Shown: piece after piece, positions 9,280 through 15,938 of the stretch
Position numbering within the stretch: the first letter of the stretch is position 1
Layout of the letters: every line of letters begins with the position of its first letter
Assembly (NCBI RefSeq): GCF_943912385.1
Contig: NZ_CALTTY010000003.1
Coordinates: 1 to 64,000 of the forward strand
DNA: 64,000 bases
Direction: 5' to 3'
Origin: an uncultured Anaerococcus sp.
GTDB lineage: Bacteria; Bacillota; Clostridia; Tissierellales; Peptoniphilaceae
The notes under the pieces: model-generated
What the model saw: the letters and a program-made list of their open reading frames with translations, nothing else
Told to the model about the DNA's origin: nothing
Database searches by the model: none
Position numbers and translations under genes: made by a program

Positions 9280-9306
9280 AAAAAGACGAGCCCAGCCCGT
9301 CTTCTC
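9280..9306 (-). terminator. Terminator after the ABC-F gene
   Basis: An inverted repeat AAGACG...CGTCTT with a GC-rich inner stem is followed in minus-strand sense by TTTTTATTTAT. Confidence 0.7.
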
Positions 9307-9313
9307 TAAACTT

Positions 9314-10843
9314 CTATTTTATTTCGATTTTATGAAGTCCAGAATAATCAAGCTCATAAAGTTGATCAAAAACTTTTTCAATAAAATCCTTATCGTGGGA
9401 GACTCCTATAATCGCTCCCTTATAACTCTTTAAACTTTCTATAATTTCTGGTTGAGAAAGTGGAGATAAATTTCTCGTTGGTTCATCAAGGACTAAGACT
9501 TCTGCCCTATCAATATTCATTTTTGCAAAAAACACCTTAGCTTTTTGCCCTCCTGATAGGCTTTTAAGACTTCTTTCCATCTCTTCTCTGGAAAAATTAA
9601 GGCTACCAAGAAGGTTAGAAACCTTAGTTTCTTCTTCTCTACTACAATCCTTCGAAAGATATGAGATAGGCGTTTCAGAATCTTTAAGGAATTCAAAATA
9701 ATCTTGGGGCATATAGCCTATTTTAAGATTAGACCTTGAGAGACTTTTGTAAATTTCCTCTAAGAGACTGGTTTTGCCAACACCGTTTTTTCCAATTATG
9801 CATATTTTTTCAGGGCCGATTACTTTCAGATCAATATTGTAAGATAAAGTTTTTTCACCCGCTAAAAGCTTATCTAACTTAAAATCCAAAACCACTTTTG
9901 AATTGGGAATATCAATACTCTCATCAAAAAATATACCAATCGAATCTTCAATATCAGCTTTTTGTCTAAGTTTTTCCTGTTCTTTATCAAATCTTTTTTC
10001 AAGAGATTTTACACTTGCCATCTTATCTTTTAGGTTCTTGCCTTCTATATCATTTTTTGTGGCATTTATTGCGTGATTTACAGAATCATAAACTCTCCTG
10101 TATCTTTCCGCTTTTTTATCAAATTCTTCCCTTTCCTTATTTGCCCTGGCATTTTGAATCCTAATTTGATTTTCTCGCTCTTTCACATATCTATCATAAG
10201 GTCCATTAAAAACTGTATGCCTAGGGACTTGCCTTCTGTGAACCTGCTCCAAATGAACAATCCTGTTGGCGACTTTTCTTAAGAGCTCTGGATCATGGGA
10301 TACAAAAATTAAGGGGATTTTCATCTCTTGCATAAGTTTTGTAACAAATCCTGCAGATTCAAAATCTAAATCATTACTAGGTTCATCAAATAAAAAGACT
10401 GTAGGATCCTTTAGAATTTCAAACAAAAGAAGGACTTTTATTCTCTCTCCTCCTGACAGGTCAGATAACTTTAAATTTCCAAAAACTAAGTCTTCATCAA
10501 GATCAAAGTCTGATAAATGCTTATAAAGCTTATTGTAATCTAAAAGACTTATATCAAAGACCTTGTTCATGTAGGTCTCAACAGTCATTTCTAAAATTTT
10601 ATCATCAAGACTTTGAGGAAGATAGGCAAGTACTTCTCCTTTTTTGTGGATCTCGCCATTTATATTAGCGTATTTTTCAACATTTTCCCTATTTATTATA
10701 GTCTTTAACAAAATTGACTTACCATCACCCTCTTCTCCTATAAGACCGACCTTATCACAAGGATTTAAGGCAAAATCAAAGTCTTTTAGCAGTAGCCTAT
10801 CATCTTTTATCAAATTTATATCTAAGTTTTTTATCTGTAACAT
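9314..10843 (-). CDS. ABC-F family ATPase (translation factor / ribosome-protection type)
   Basis: 509 residues with two ABC modules and no membrane domain. The first Walker A is GEEGDGKS (about 36-43), with signature LSGGERIKV and Walker B VFLFDEPSNDLD. The second has GKNGVGKTS, LSGGQKAKV and VLVLDEPTRNLSP. Between them (about 205-300) lies the charged coiled-coil linker that in this class reaches into the ribosome. The relaxed Walker A and the DEPTRNLSP motif fit a clade near Lsa/Vga-like ABC-Fs. Resistance cannot be claimed from sequence alone; a housekeeping ribosome role is equally possible. Single gene with its own terminator. Confidence 0.85.
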   Translation of the reverse strand: MLQIKNLDINLIKDDRLLLKDFDFALNPCDKVGLIGEEGDGKSILLKTIINRENVEKYANINGEIHKKGEVLAYLPQSLDDKILEMTVETYMNKVFDISLLDYNKLYKHLSDFDLDEDLVFGNLKLSDLSGGERIKVLLLFEILKDPTVFLFDEPSNDLDFESAGFVTKLMQEMKIPLIFVSHDPELLRKVANRIVHLEQVHRRQVPRHTVFNGPYDRYVKERENQIRIQNARANKEREEFDKKAERYRRVYDSVNHAINATKNDIEGKNLKDKMASVKSLEKRFDKEQEKLRQKADIEDSIGIFFDESIDIPNSKVVLDFKLDKLLAGEKTLSYNIDLKVIGPEKICIIGKNGVGKTSLLEEIYKSLSRSNLKIGYMPQDYFEFLKDSETPISYLSKDCSREEETKVSNLLGSLNFSREEMERSLKSLSGGQKAKVFFAKMNIDRAEVLVLDEPTRNLSPLSQPEIIESLKSYKGAIIGVSHDKDFIEKVFDQLYELDYSGLHKIEIK

Positions 10844-11100
10844 ATATCCTCCTAGGATGATATGCCACTTATGAATAATATTTATAGATTTTCACAAAAA
10901 AAGTCCGTCCAAAGTGAACAGACCTATTCCAAAAAGAATAATCTTATCCACAATATGGCATACCAAAACACACCAAGAAAATCTTGGTACAATTAGTATC
11001 AATTTCCATATTGCTTATAAAATCATCTATACATTTCTCCTTATTTGTTTATGTGATTACTATACTGCATATATTAATTTATCAAACTCTAACTTCCACC
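10844..11100. other. Intergenic region without a supportable gene
   Basis: AT-rich DNA between the divergent ABC-F and antitoxin genes. A short hairpin (ACCAAGA, AAA, TCTTGGT at about 10972-10989) is visible. A 76-codon plus-strand frame at 10914-11144 has no ribosome site and no protein-like composition and is not called. Confidence 0.5.
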
Positions 11101-11129
11101 TTGACTTTTCCTCTATAAATAATTATAAT
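11101..11129 (+). promoter_or_regulatory. Promoter of the antitoxin gene
   Basis: TTGACT (11101-11106) and TATAAT (11124-11129) are spaced by 17 nt, close to full sigma-A consensus. Confidence 0.75.
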
Positions 11130-11131
11130 TT

Positions 11132-11156
11132 AGTTAGAAAGTAAGAATTTCTAACT
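11132..11156. promoter_or_regulatory. Inverted-repeat operator for the antitoxin
   Basis: AGTTAGAAA (11132-11140) and TTTCTAACT (11148-11156) are perfect 9-bp inverted arms with a 7-bp spacer. They lie just after the -10 box and before the GGGGGG ribosome site. This fits autorepression by the dimeric AbrB-like antitoxin. Confidence 0.65.
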
Positions 11157-11167
11157 AGGGGGGTATT

Positions 11168-11425
11168 ATGTTAGTAGAACTAAAAGCTAAGTCACAGGTC
11201 ACTATCCCAAAAGATATAGTAAATTCAATGGATTTAAATCAAGGTGATCAATTTGAAGTAATAGAAGATGAGGGAAAGATCATCCTTGTCCCAGTTGCAA
11301 TCTATCCAGAACACGTAATAAAAGAACTCAAAGAGCAAGTTAATGAAATTAAAAAATCTATAAAAAATGGTAAGCAACCAATTTTCGATTCAATTGATTC
11401 ACTATTCGAAGATTTGGATAAGTAA
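11168..11425 (+). CDS. AbrB/MazE/SpoVT-like antitoxin
   Basis: 85 residues. The N-terminal swapped-hairpin DNA-binding domain is clear: KAKSQVTIPKDIV, then L(N)QGD, FEVIEDEGKIILVPV. The C-terminal 35 residues (VIKELKEQVNEIKKSI...FDSIDSLFEDLDK) form the helix-rich, acidic toxin-binding tail. Ribosome site AGGGGGG lies 4 nt from the ATG. The stop codon overlaps the ATG of a decayed RelE-like toxin (TAATG), the normal coupled arrangement. It is now an orphan antitoxin, still with promoter and operator. Confidence 0.85.
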   Translation: MLVELKAKSQVTIPKDIVNSMDLNQGDQFEVIEDEGKIILVPVAIYPEHVIKELKEQVNEIKKSIKNGKQPIFDSIDSLFEDLDK

Positions 11426-11683
11426 TGACTTACAAAATCACTTATTCAAAAACATCTAAAAACATTACAAAAATCTTTCTGAAATAGAAAAGAAGCAAAC
11501 TAAAAATAAAATTAAATTTTTCGTAGAAAATCACCCATCCTTCATTGAGAACTAAGAAAATCCAGAGGATAGATGGAATATGGGAATTTTCTGAGAATAC
11601 GGATATAAGGATTATTTGGTTTTATAAAAATAATGAATTGATATTTCTCTTATATATTTATATACTATCATACATTAGATGAA
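11425..11683 (+). pseudogene. Decayed RelE/YafQ-type toxin gene
   Basis: The ATG at 11425 overlaps the antitoxin stop and begins MTYKITYSKTSK, then runs into a stop after 20 codons. The other plus-strand frames continue with SEIEKKQTKNKIKFFVENHPSF, then RTKKIQRIDGIWEFS and TDIRIIWFYKNNELIFLLYI. This is the order expected for a RelE-superfamily mRNA interferase (core Arg-rich strand plus IWFY...). At least three frameshifts or stops (about 11440, 11480, 11550) make it inactive. Family call is by pattern only. Confidence 0.65.
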
Positions 11684-11684
11684 A

Positions 11685-11741
11685 TTTAAGGTGATGAGCC
11701 AAAATGCAAACACATCTTAATTCATCACCTTAAATAATTTT
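11685..11741 (+). terminator. Terminator after the decayed toxin
   Basis: TTTAAGGTGATGA (11685-11697) and TCATCACCTTAAA (11722-11734) form a perfect 13-bp stem with a 24-nt loop, followed by TAATTTTTTT. It may serve both strands. Confidence 0.6.
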
Positions 11742-11774
11742 TTTATATCCTATTATTTTTTCAATTTAACTTTA

Positions 11775-12017
11775 TCATACAATTAACTTATCATATAAAA
11801 CAACGCCTATAATTACAAACGAAATTATAAGAGCAATGCTTAATCCTACTCTGTAATTTTTTTTAATGTCTGAAGTATATATATATCCAACCATACTTAT
11901 GACTTGTATAAAAAAAATAAAAACAACCCATACTTTGCCTATACTTATGGTCCCTTGTATGATAAAATACATAAGTAATGTCATCAGCAAAAATAAAACA
12001 GGCAATAATTTTTTCAT
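11775..12017 (-). CDS. Small membrane protein, candidate immunity protein
   Basis: 80 residues with three hydrophobic segments (about 3-18, 27-47, 57-77) and short polar loops. It starts at an ATG with AGGAGT 6 nt upstream. It lies 11 nt behind the secreted toxin-like gene and is the last gene of that operon. No family recognised. Its size, topology and position match self-protection proteins encoded with bacteriocins, but that role is inference. Confidence 0.65.
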   Translation of the reverse strand: MKKLLPVLFLLMTLLMYFIIQGTISIGKVWVVFIFFIQVISMVGYIYTSDIKKNYRVGLSIALIISFVIIGVVLYDKLIV

Positions 12018-12028
12018 AAATTACTCCT

Positions 12029-12697
12029 TTAATAACGACTAACTGAAGTTACTTGTTTTAAAGTTCTAAGTGTTTTACCATTACCAAGTCTATTTCTTCT
12101 ATAGTATTTAATTATATCAACTTCGAATTTTATACCATGTTGAGAATCTTTCGGAATTATTAGACTTCCTCCTCCAATGATAGTACTTATCGTACCTATT
12201 GATGCCCCTATAACTTTAGTGCCAGGAATCTTTACTAATAGTAATCCTATAACACCCCCCACCGTAGCTGTTTCACCTACTGCTTCTCTAATTTCAGCCC
12301 ACGAAATATAAACAGTTTTATTACGTGAAGAAACAATCGGAGAACTGTATAATACACTTCGATTATTTGAATCAATATCTATAGTTTTATTTGTAATTGA
12401 CGAATAAATTGTACCATCATCTTTATTAAGAATAAGATGGTTTTCTTCACCAGTATTATTGTTGTATATTGTAATATTTCTAACTTTTTCATCTTCTTTT
12501 ACCATGATACGCTCATCACTATTTTTTGAATTTACAATCAAGTTATTATTATTTATATAGCTAACTTCATAATCTAAATCATTATTTACTAACTTATTTT
12601 GATTATAGCTTGCATATACAGTTGAATTAACACTTACAAAAATAAATGAAATTGAGATTAATACAGCAGTAACTCGTTTTATAAGATCATTTTTCAT
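12029..12697 (-). CDS. Secreted toxin-like protein (geobacillin-26/SAR2788-like by pattern)
   Basis: 222 residues. A Sec signal peptide (KRVTAVLISISFIFVSVNSTVYA) leads into a polar, Asn-rich middle (about 30-125). Then comes a glycine-rich hydrophobic stretch (about 140-172, ATVGGVIGLLLVKIPGTKVIGASIGTI) and a basic tail (IIKYYRRNRLGNGKTLRTLKQVTSVSRY). This layout, and the HGIKFEV...YYR segment, recall the large secreted bacteriocin-like proteins annotated as geobacillin-26 or SAR2788 family. I am not certain of the assignment. Ribosome site AGGAG is in front of the ATG. It sits between a 45-residue peptide gene and a small membrane protein gene. Confidence 0.6.
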   Translation of the reverse strand: MKNDLIKRVTAVLISISFIFVSVNSTVYASYNQNKLVNNDLDYEVSYINNNNLIVNSKNSDERIMVKEDEKVRNITIYNNNTGEENHLILNKDDGTIYSSITNKTIDIDSNNRSVLYSSPIVSSRNKTVYISWAEIREAVGETATVGGVIGLLLVKIPGTKVIGASIGTISTIIGGGSLIIPKDSQHGIKFEVDIIKYYRRNRLGNGKTLRTLKQVTSVSRY

Positions 12698-12706
12698 ATA
12701 TACTCC

Positions 12707-12844
12707 TTAATATTTATCAAATAGTTCTTTAGTATTTTGTATTATAAGTAAATTTATTAAATAATCTCCATTTTTGTACCTATGTAAATCTAAATATTCT
12801 ACATTTGAAATTTTTTTAACCATATTAAAAAATATTAAATTCAT
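12707..12844 (-). CDS. 45-residue peptide, first gene of the toxin-like operon
   Basis: A short open frame from the ATG at 12844 to TAA at 12707, MNLIFFNMVKKISNVEYLDL onward, ending NTKELFDKY. It has one of the best ribosome sites in the area (AGGGAGGA, 2-3 nt before the ATG). Its stop is 9 nt upstream of the ATG of the secreted protein. No signal peptide or known family. It could be a regulatory leader peptide, a chaperone-like partner, or the remnant of a longer gene. Confidence 0.5.
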   Translation of the reverse strand: MNLIFFNMVKKISNVEYLDLHRYKNGDYLINLLIIQNTKELFDKY

Positions 12845-12893
12845 AGTCCTCCCTATTTATGATGATACTCACTGTAAGCCACATACTTCATAT

Positions 12894-12927
12894 TTAAGAT
12901 AAAAAAGTATAATCTATGCTATCTTAA
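12894..12927 (-). promoter_or_regulatory. Promoter region with flanking inverted repeat, toxin-like operon
   Basis: TTAAGATA (12894-12901) and TATCTTAA (12920-12927) are perfect 8-bp inverted arms. Between them the minus strand reads TATACT (12906-12911), a plausible -10. The arrangement suggests a dimeric regulator straddling the promoter of the 45-aa/222-aa/80-aa operon. Confidence 0.4.
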
Positions 12928-13120
12928 TTATATATTAAATCGAATAATAATTAAATTCAAGTTCTTTTGACAAAAATTTGTTACAAACCCTTCCTTTATT
13001 CAGTTCGCCCATTATTTTAAGACTTGGTTAAGTAATGATCTAACCAGCACATATTAAATATTATAACTAGCAAATTTATATTTTAATTTTTTATAGATAA
13101 GTTATCAAATCTCCCTGCTT
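12928..13120. other. Intergenic, no gene seen
   Basis: AT-rich, many stops in all frames. It may hold the remainder of the eroded insertion sequence that begins to its right. Confidence 0.4.
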
Positions 13121-13299
13121 TTATTTATATACCCAGTTTCTCAAAGTTCCTTCTGGAATACCATATATTTAACCACCTTTTCTCTATCATCTATTTCTTT
13201 TAATAAGCACTCGACTACTAATTTTATTTTAAATTCTTTTATTTATTTTGACATACAAAAACCTCTCCACCCGTATTCTGGATTTTGGGGTTCAGTTCA
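13121..13299 (-). mobile_element. Remnant of an IS3-family (IS150-like) element: left end plus start of orfA
   Basis: On the minus strand the DNA starts with TGAACTGAACCCCAAAATCC (from 13299), which resembles the terminal repeat of IS3/IS150-type elements. 45 nt later an ATG (13254) opens the orfA pattern MSK-stop-IKEFKIKLVVECLLKE, then after a frameshift YGIPEGTLRNWVYK and a stop at 13121. That is the helix-turn-helix of the OrfA transposase subunit. Everything downstream (orfB, other end) is missing or unrecognisable. It marks past insertion in this accessory island. Confidence 0.6.
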
Positions 13300-13320
13300 C
13301 TTATCGATGAGATTTTATTT

Positions 13321-14349
13321 TTAGTCTCTGAATTCACCTGTAATAAGTTTAGATGATATCCAGCCGCCTTCTATTTTTAGCCAGTATCTGCCGCCATCGT
13401 TGAAGACTTCTTCGCAGTGGACTGTTTCTCCATTGTTTACATAGCCTGCTACACCTGAGTCTAGGTTTGGCTCTGTTCTTATTTCTCCCAAGTGGGCGTC
13501 GATTCTTAAATCTTTGTTTAAGAAGTCACTTTCCTTATAGATATCGGTATAGGCAGGGTTGCCGTTTTGCCCGTAGGAATTTGTTGCCCTTAGGTATTCT
13601 AGGTCATAGTCTTCAGCTATATCAGACCTATCATCTCCTGCTTCTTCGACCCTATCTGTATCTTCTTCTGTATCTTTATTTTTATCATCTTCTTCTGAAT
13701 CTTCTTCCTCAGTGTCTTTTTCTTCACCGGCAACAAGCTTATCTAAATCTTCATTATTAGCCTTTAGCTTGTCATTTATTTTTGTTAATTTTTCAGATTC
13801 TGGTAAGAGGTCTTCATAGGTTGAAGCGAGGTTTCTAGCTTCTTTATAGTCCTTGTCAGCCACAGCTTTTTTAATATCATCTGTGATAATATTTTCTAAA
13901 TCTGATAGCTTTTCTTGGCCCTTTTTGTAGTAATCTCCAGCCTCTTCTGGGATGGCCTTTAATATTTTGATGGCCTTTTCATAGTTGCCATCTTTGATAC
14001 TTTGATCACTTGTATTTAAGGCTTTTTCATAAAGCTCAGTAGCTTCTATACTTGAAGTTTCTACTTGGTTTTTCTTAGCCATTTCCTTGTTAGATCCAAG
14101 CTTAAAGAAGTATGACAGAACTATAAATATAACTGCAAAGGCTAGGACAGATCCTACAATCATCCCATAGGTCATCAAATCCTTGTCCTTGCTTCTCTTT
14201 CTTTGCCTTTCAGAGCGTTTCCTGCTAGTCTCTTTCGAGATTTTTATCCTTTCATTTTGGTTATTTTTTTCTTCTACAAGACTTGCCCCACAAGACTCGC
14301 AGACCCTGGCCCCGTCTTTATTTTCGTGGCCGCATTTTTTACAAACCAT
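13321..14349 (-). CDS. Zinc-ribbon membrane protein with C-terminal SH3-like domain
   Basis: 342 residues. The N-terminal zinc ribbon has C3, C6, C17 and C20 (VCKKCG...VCESCG). A basic stretch (KRSERQRKRSKDK, about 43-57) precedes one transmembrane helix (about 60-84), so the ribbon is cytoplasmic and the rest outside. Outside lies a helical repeat region (about 100-195, TPR-like YEKAI/YKEARNLA), an acidic Glu/Asp linker (about 205-245), and a C-terminal SH3b-like domain (EIRTEPNLDSGVAGYVNNGETV...WLKIEGGWISSKLI). It probably senses or binds the wall. No operon partner is evident. Confidence 0.75.
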   Translation of the reverse strand: MVCKKCGHENKDGARVCESCGASLVEEKNNQNERIKISKETSRKRSERQRKRSKDKDLMTYGMIVGSVLAFAVIFIVLSYFFKLGSNKEMAKKNQVETSSIEATELYEKALNTSDQSIKDGNYEKAIKILKAIPEEAGDYYKKGQEKLSDLENIITDDIKKAVADKDYKEARNLASTYEDLLPESEKLTKINDKLKANNEDLDKLVAGEEKDTEEEDSEEDDKNKDTEEDTDRVEEAGDDRSDIAEDYDLEYLRATNSYGQNGNPAYTDIYKESDFLNKDLRIDAHLGEIRTEPNLDSGVAGYVNNGETVHCEEVFNDGGRYWLKIEGGWISSKLITGEFRD

Positions 14350-14478
14350 GTTCCCTCCTCGTATATTATAATATTATCCATAATCAACCTTTCCTACATT
14401 ATATCATAAATTGCTATGAGGGAAAATTTAAAGGAAGAAATTCTTTGTTTTGAAAATTTTAATAAACTAGCAAGGCTC

Positions 14479-15798
14479 TTATTTTATAAGATAGTCCTTA
14501 TAAAAACTTAGGTCTTGAACAGTTTCCAAGGTCCCCTTGTAGGATCCCTCTTTATCCCTTACTGCATAATAGGAAATGGCATAGTCCTTGCCAGCAATAT
14601 TTCTTACAAGTTTTAAGGAATCTCTCTTTCCAGCTTTAAATTCTTTTATTAAATTTCTTACAAGACCTTCTACTTGGGGAGGGTGGCAAGAATAAACTTC
14701 CCTACCCAGGGAGGATTCTGGTCTTTTAAAGATTTTGTCTCCTTGGTGGTTGTTGTAATAAGAATTTATGTCTTCTTCGTCGACATAGGTTATTTCTATC
14801 TCCAGGGTATCAAGCATGGCCTCTAGCTGGTCAATTCTCATTTTACCTTTGGAAAAATTCACAAAACCCTCTTGGTATTTGCTTTCATTGGCAAATTCCT
14901 TTTTCTCATAGGCAACGAGATCGTGATCGTAATCTGCCAAATCTTTGTAAAGTAAATTCAAATCGCTCGCACTTACTGTATCGAAAACTAGAGGATAGAG
15001 GATATTTTCTTCCTTGTAGGTCATCTCCTCTGCTCTTTTTATGGTCTCTAAGGCCAGGTCTTTTCTCTTAAGCTTAGTCGCCTTTTTGAAATTATTGGCA
15101 ATATCTATATCCACAGCCCACATCACATCTGAAGGGCCTGGTTTATTGTATTTAGCTTTGAGGATTGGATAGATCAAATCTCCCTTTTTCCTATAATGGT
15201 TGAAAACCATGTAGATGTCGTCTCCTACTTCTTCTCCATTTTCTATAGATTTTTTCGCCTCTTTTAAGATTTCTTTTATCTTGTCATTTTCCCTAGCAAA
15301 ATAATCTAAGAAAGACCCTTCTTCATATCTACTAGGATTATTCTCTTCATGGGTCTTACCATGAAACAAGGCAGAATGGACATCACAAAGCTTTCTTACT
15401 TCTTCTTTATCCATGCCTGAGGCAAGGAGTTCTTCCTCGGCATCCATGATTTCAGATGAGAATACCCCTTCAAAGTTTTCCTTAAAATCTTCCCTTACAA
15501 CTTCTAAGTCTTCTCCTGAAGAAAGCCTTTCTAGGTAGGATTTTATTAGTTTTTTCCTTTTTATAGACTCATGACTATCCGATGAGTCAGTAAGTTCATA
15601 GCCTAGTTTCCTAAGTTTTTCCTCATAATCAGATATTCCCATCACCTTGGCCCCACGGTTAAGAGACATCTTCTTAGCCATAGTCTTTACCATAAGGGGA
15701 TTATTAAGACCAGTAAAGCCCACACTTACAAGGTCATCTTTTAATTTATCATTATCTTTAATTAATTCGTAAACAGTTTTATTTATATCAATAATCAT
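14479..15798 (-). CDS. DUF438 / hemerythrin HHE / PAS-type protein
   Basis: 439 residues from the ATG at 15798; AGGAG lies 8 nt before it, while a GTG 9 nt further up overlaps that site. Domain order: DUF1858-like start (TVYELIKDNDKLKDDLVSVGF...GLNNPLMVKTMAKKMSLNRGA, 1-55), DUF438 (about 60-150), a hemerythrin-like helical bundle with spaced His/Glu (HSALFHG, MVFNHYRKKGDLIYPIL, EMTYKEENILYPLV; about 140-290), and a PAS-like C-terminus (VNFSKGKMRI...YSCHPPQ...ISYYAVRDKEG). Such proteins bind a di-iron or heme cofactor and respond to oxygen or nitric oxide. A near-consensus Fur box lies just upstream, agreeing with an iron link. Confidence 0.82.
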   Translation of the reverse strand: MIIDINKTVYELIKDNDKLKDDLVSVGFTGLNNPLMVKTMAKKMSLNRGAKVMGISDYEEKLRKLGYELTDSSDSHESIKRKKLIKSYLERLSSGEDLEVVREDFKENFEGVFSSEIMDAEEELLASGMDKEEVRKLCDVHSALFHGKTHEENNPSRYEEGSFLDYFARENDKIKEILKEAKKSIENGEEVGDDIYMVFNHYRKKGDLIYPILKAKYNKPGPSDVMWAVDIDIANNFKKATKLKRKDLALETIKRAEEMTYKEENILYPLVFDTVSASDLNLLYKDLADYDHDLVAYEKKEFANESKYQEGFVNFSKGKMRIDQLEAMLDTLEIEITYVDEEDINSYYNNHQGDKIFKRPESSLGREVYSCHPPQVEGLVRNLIKEFKAGKRDSLKLVRNIAGKDYAISYYAVRDKEGSYKGTLETVQDLSFYKDYLIK

Positions 15799-15831
15799 TT
15801 CTATCACTCCTGATATTATTATATGTTATTA

Positions 15832-15850
15832 GATAATGATAATCAGTAAC
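15832..15850. promoter_or_regulatory. Fur box
   Basis: GATAATGATAATCAGTAAC matches the 19-bp Fur consensus GATAATGATAATCATTATC at 17 positions. It lies 34 nt upstream of the DUF438/hemerythrin start codon, where it would cover the promoter. Confidence 0.7.
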
Positions 15851-15885
15851 TTTTGTTACAAGGGTAAACCTCCTATGATTAAACA

Positions 15886-15921
15886 CAAAAAAACTCAAGA
15901 CTTTTGCCTTGAGCTTTTTTC
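15886..15921 (-). terminator. Bidirectional terminator behind the sialidase gene
   Basis: ACTCAAG and CTTGAG arms around ACTTTTGC, with an A run on one side and a T run on the other. Confidence 0.75.
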
Positions 15922-15938
15922 TTATAAGTTAATACTAT

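Noticed and set aside
9314..10843. Antibiotic resistance call for the ABC-F protein
   Set aside because: The general fold is clear but nothing visible separates resistance proteins from housekeeping ABC-F factors.
10914..11144. 76-codon plus-strand frame upstream of the antitoxin
   Set aside because: No ribosome site, overlaps the antitoxin promoter and operator, no protein-like pattern.
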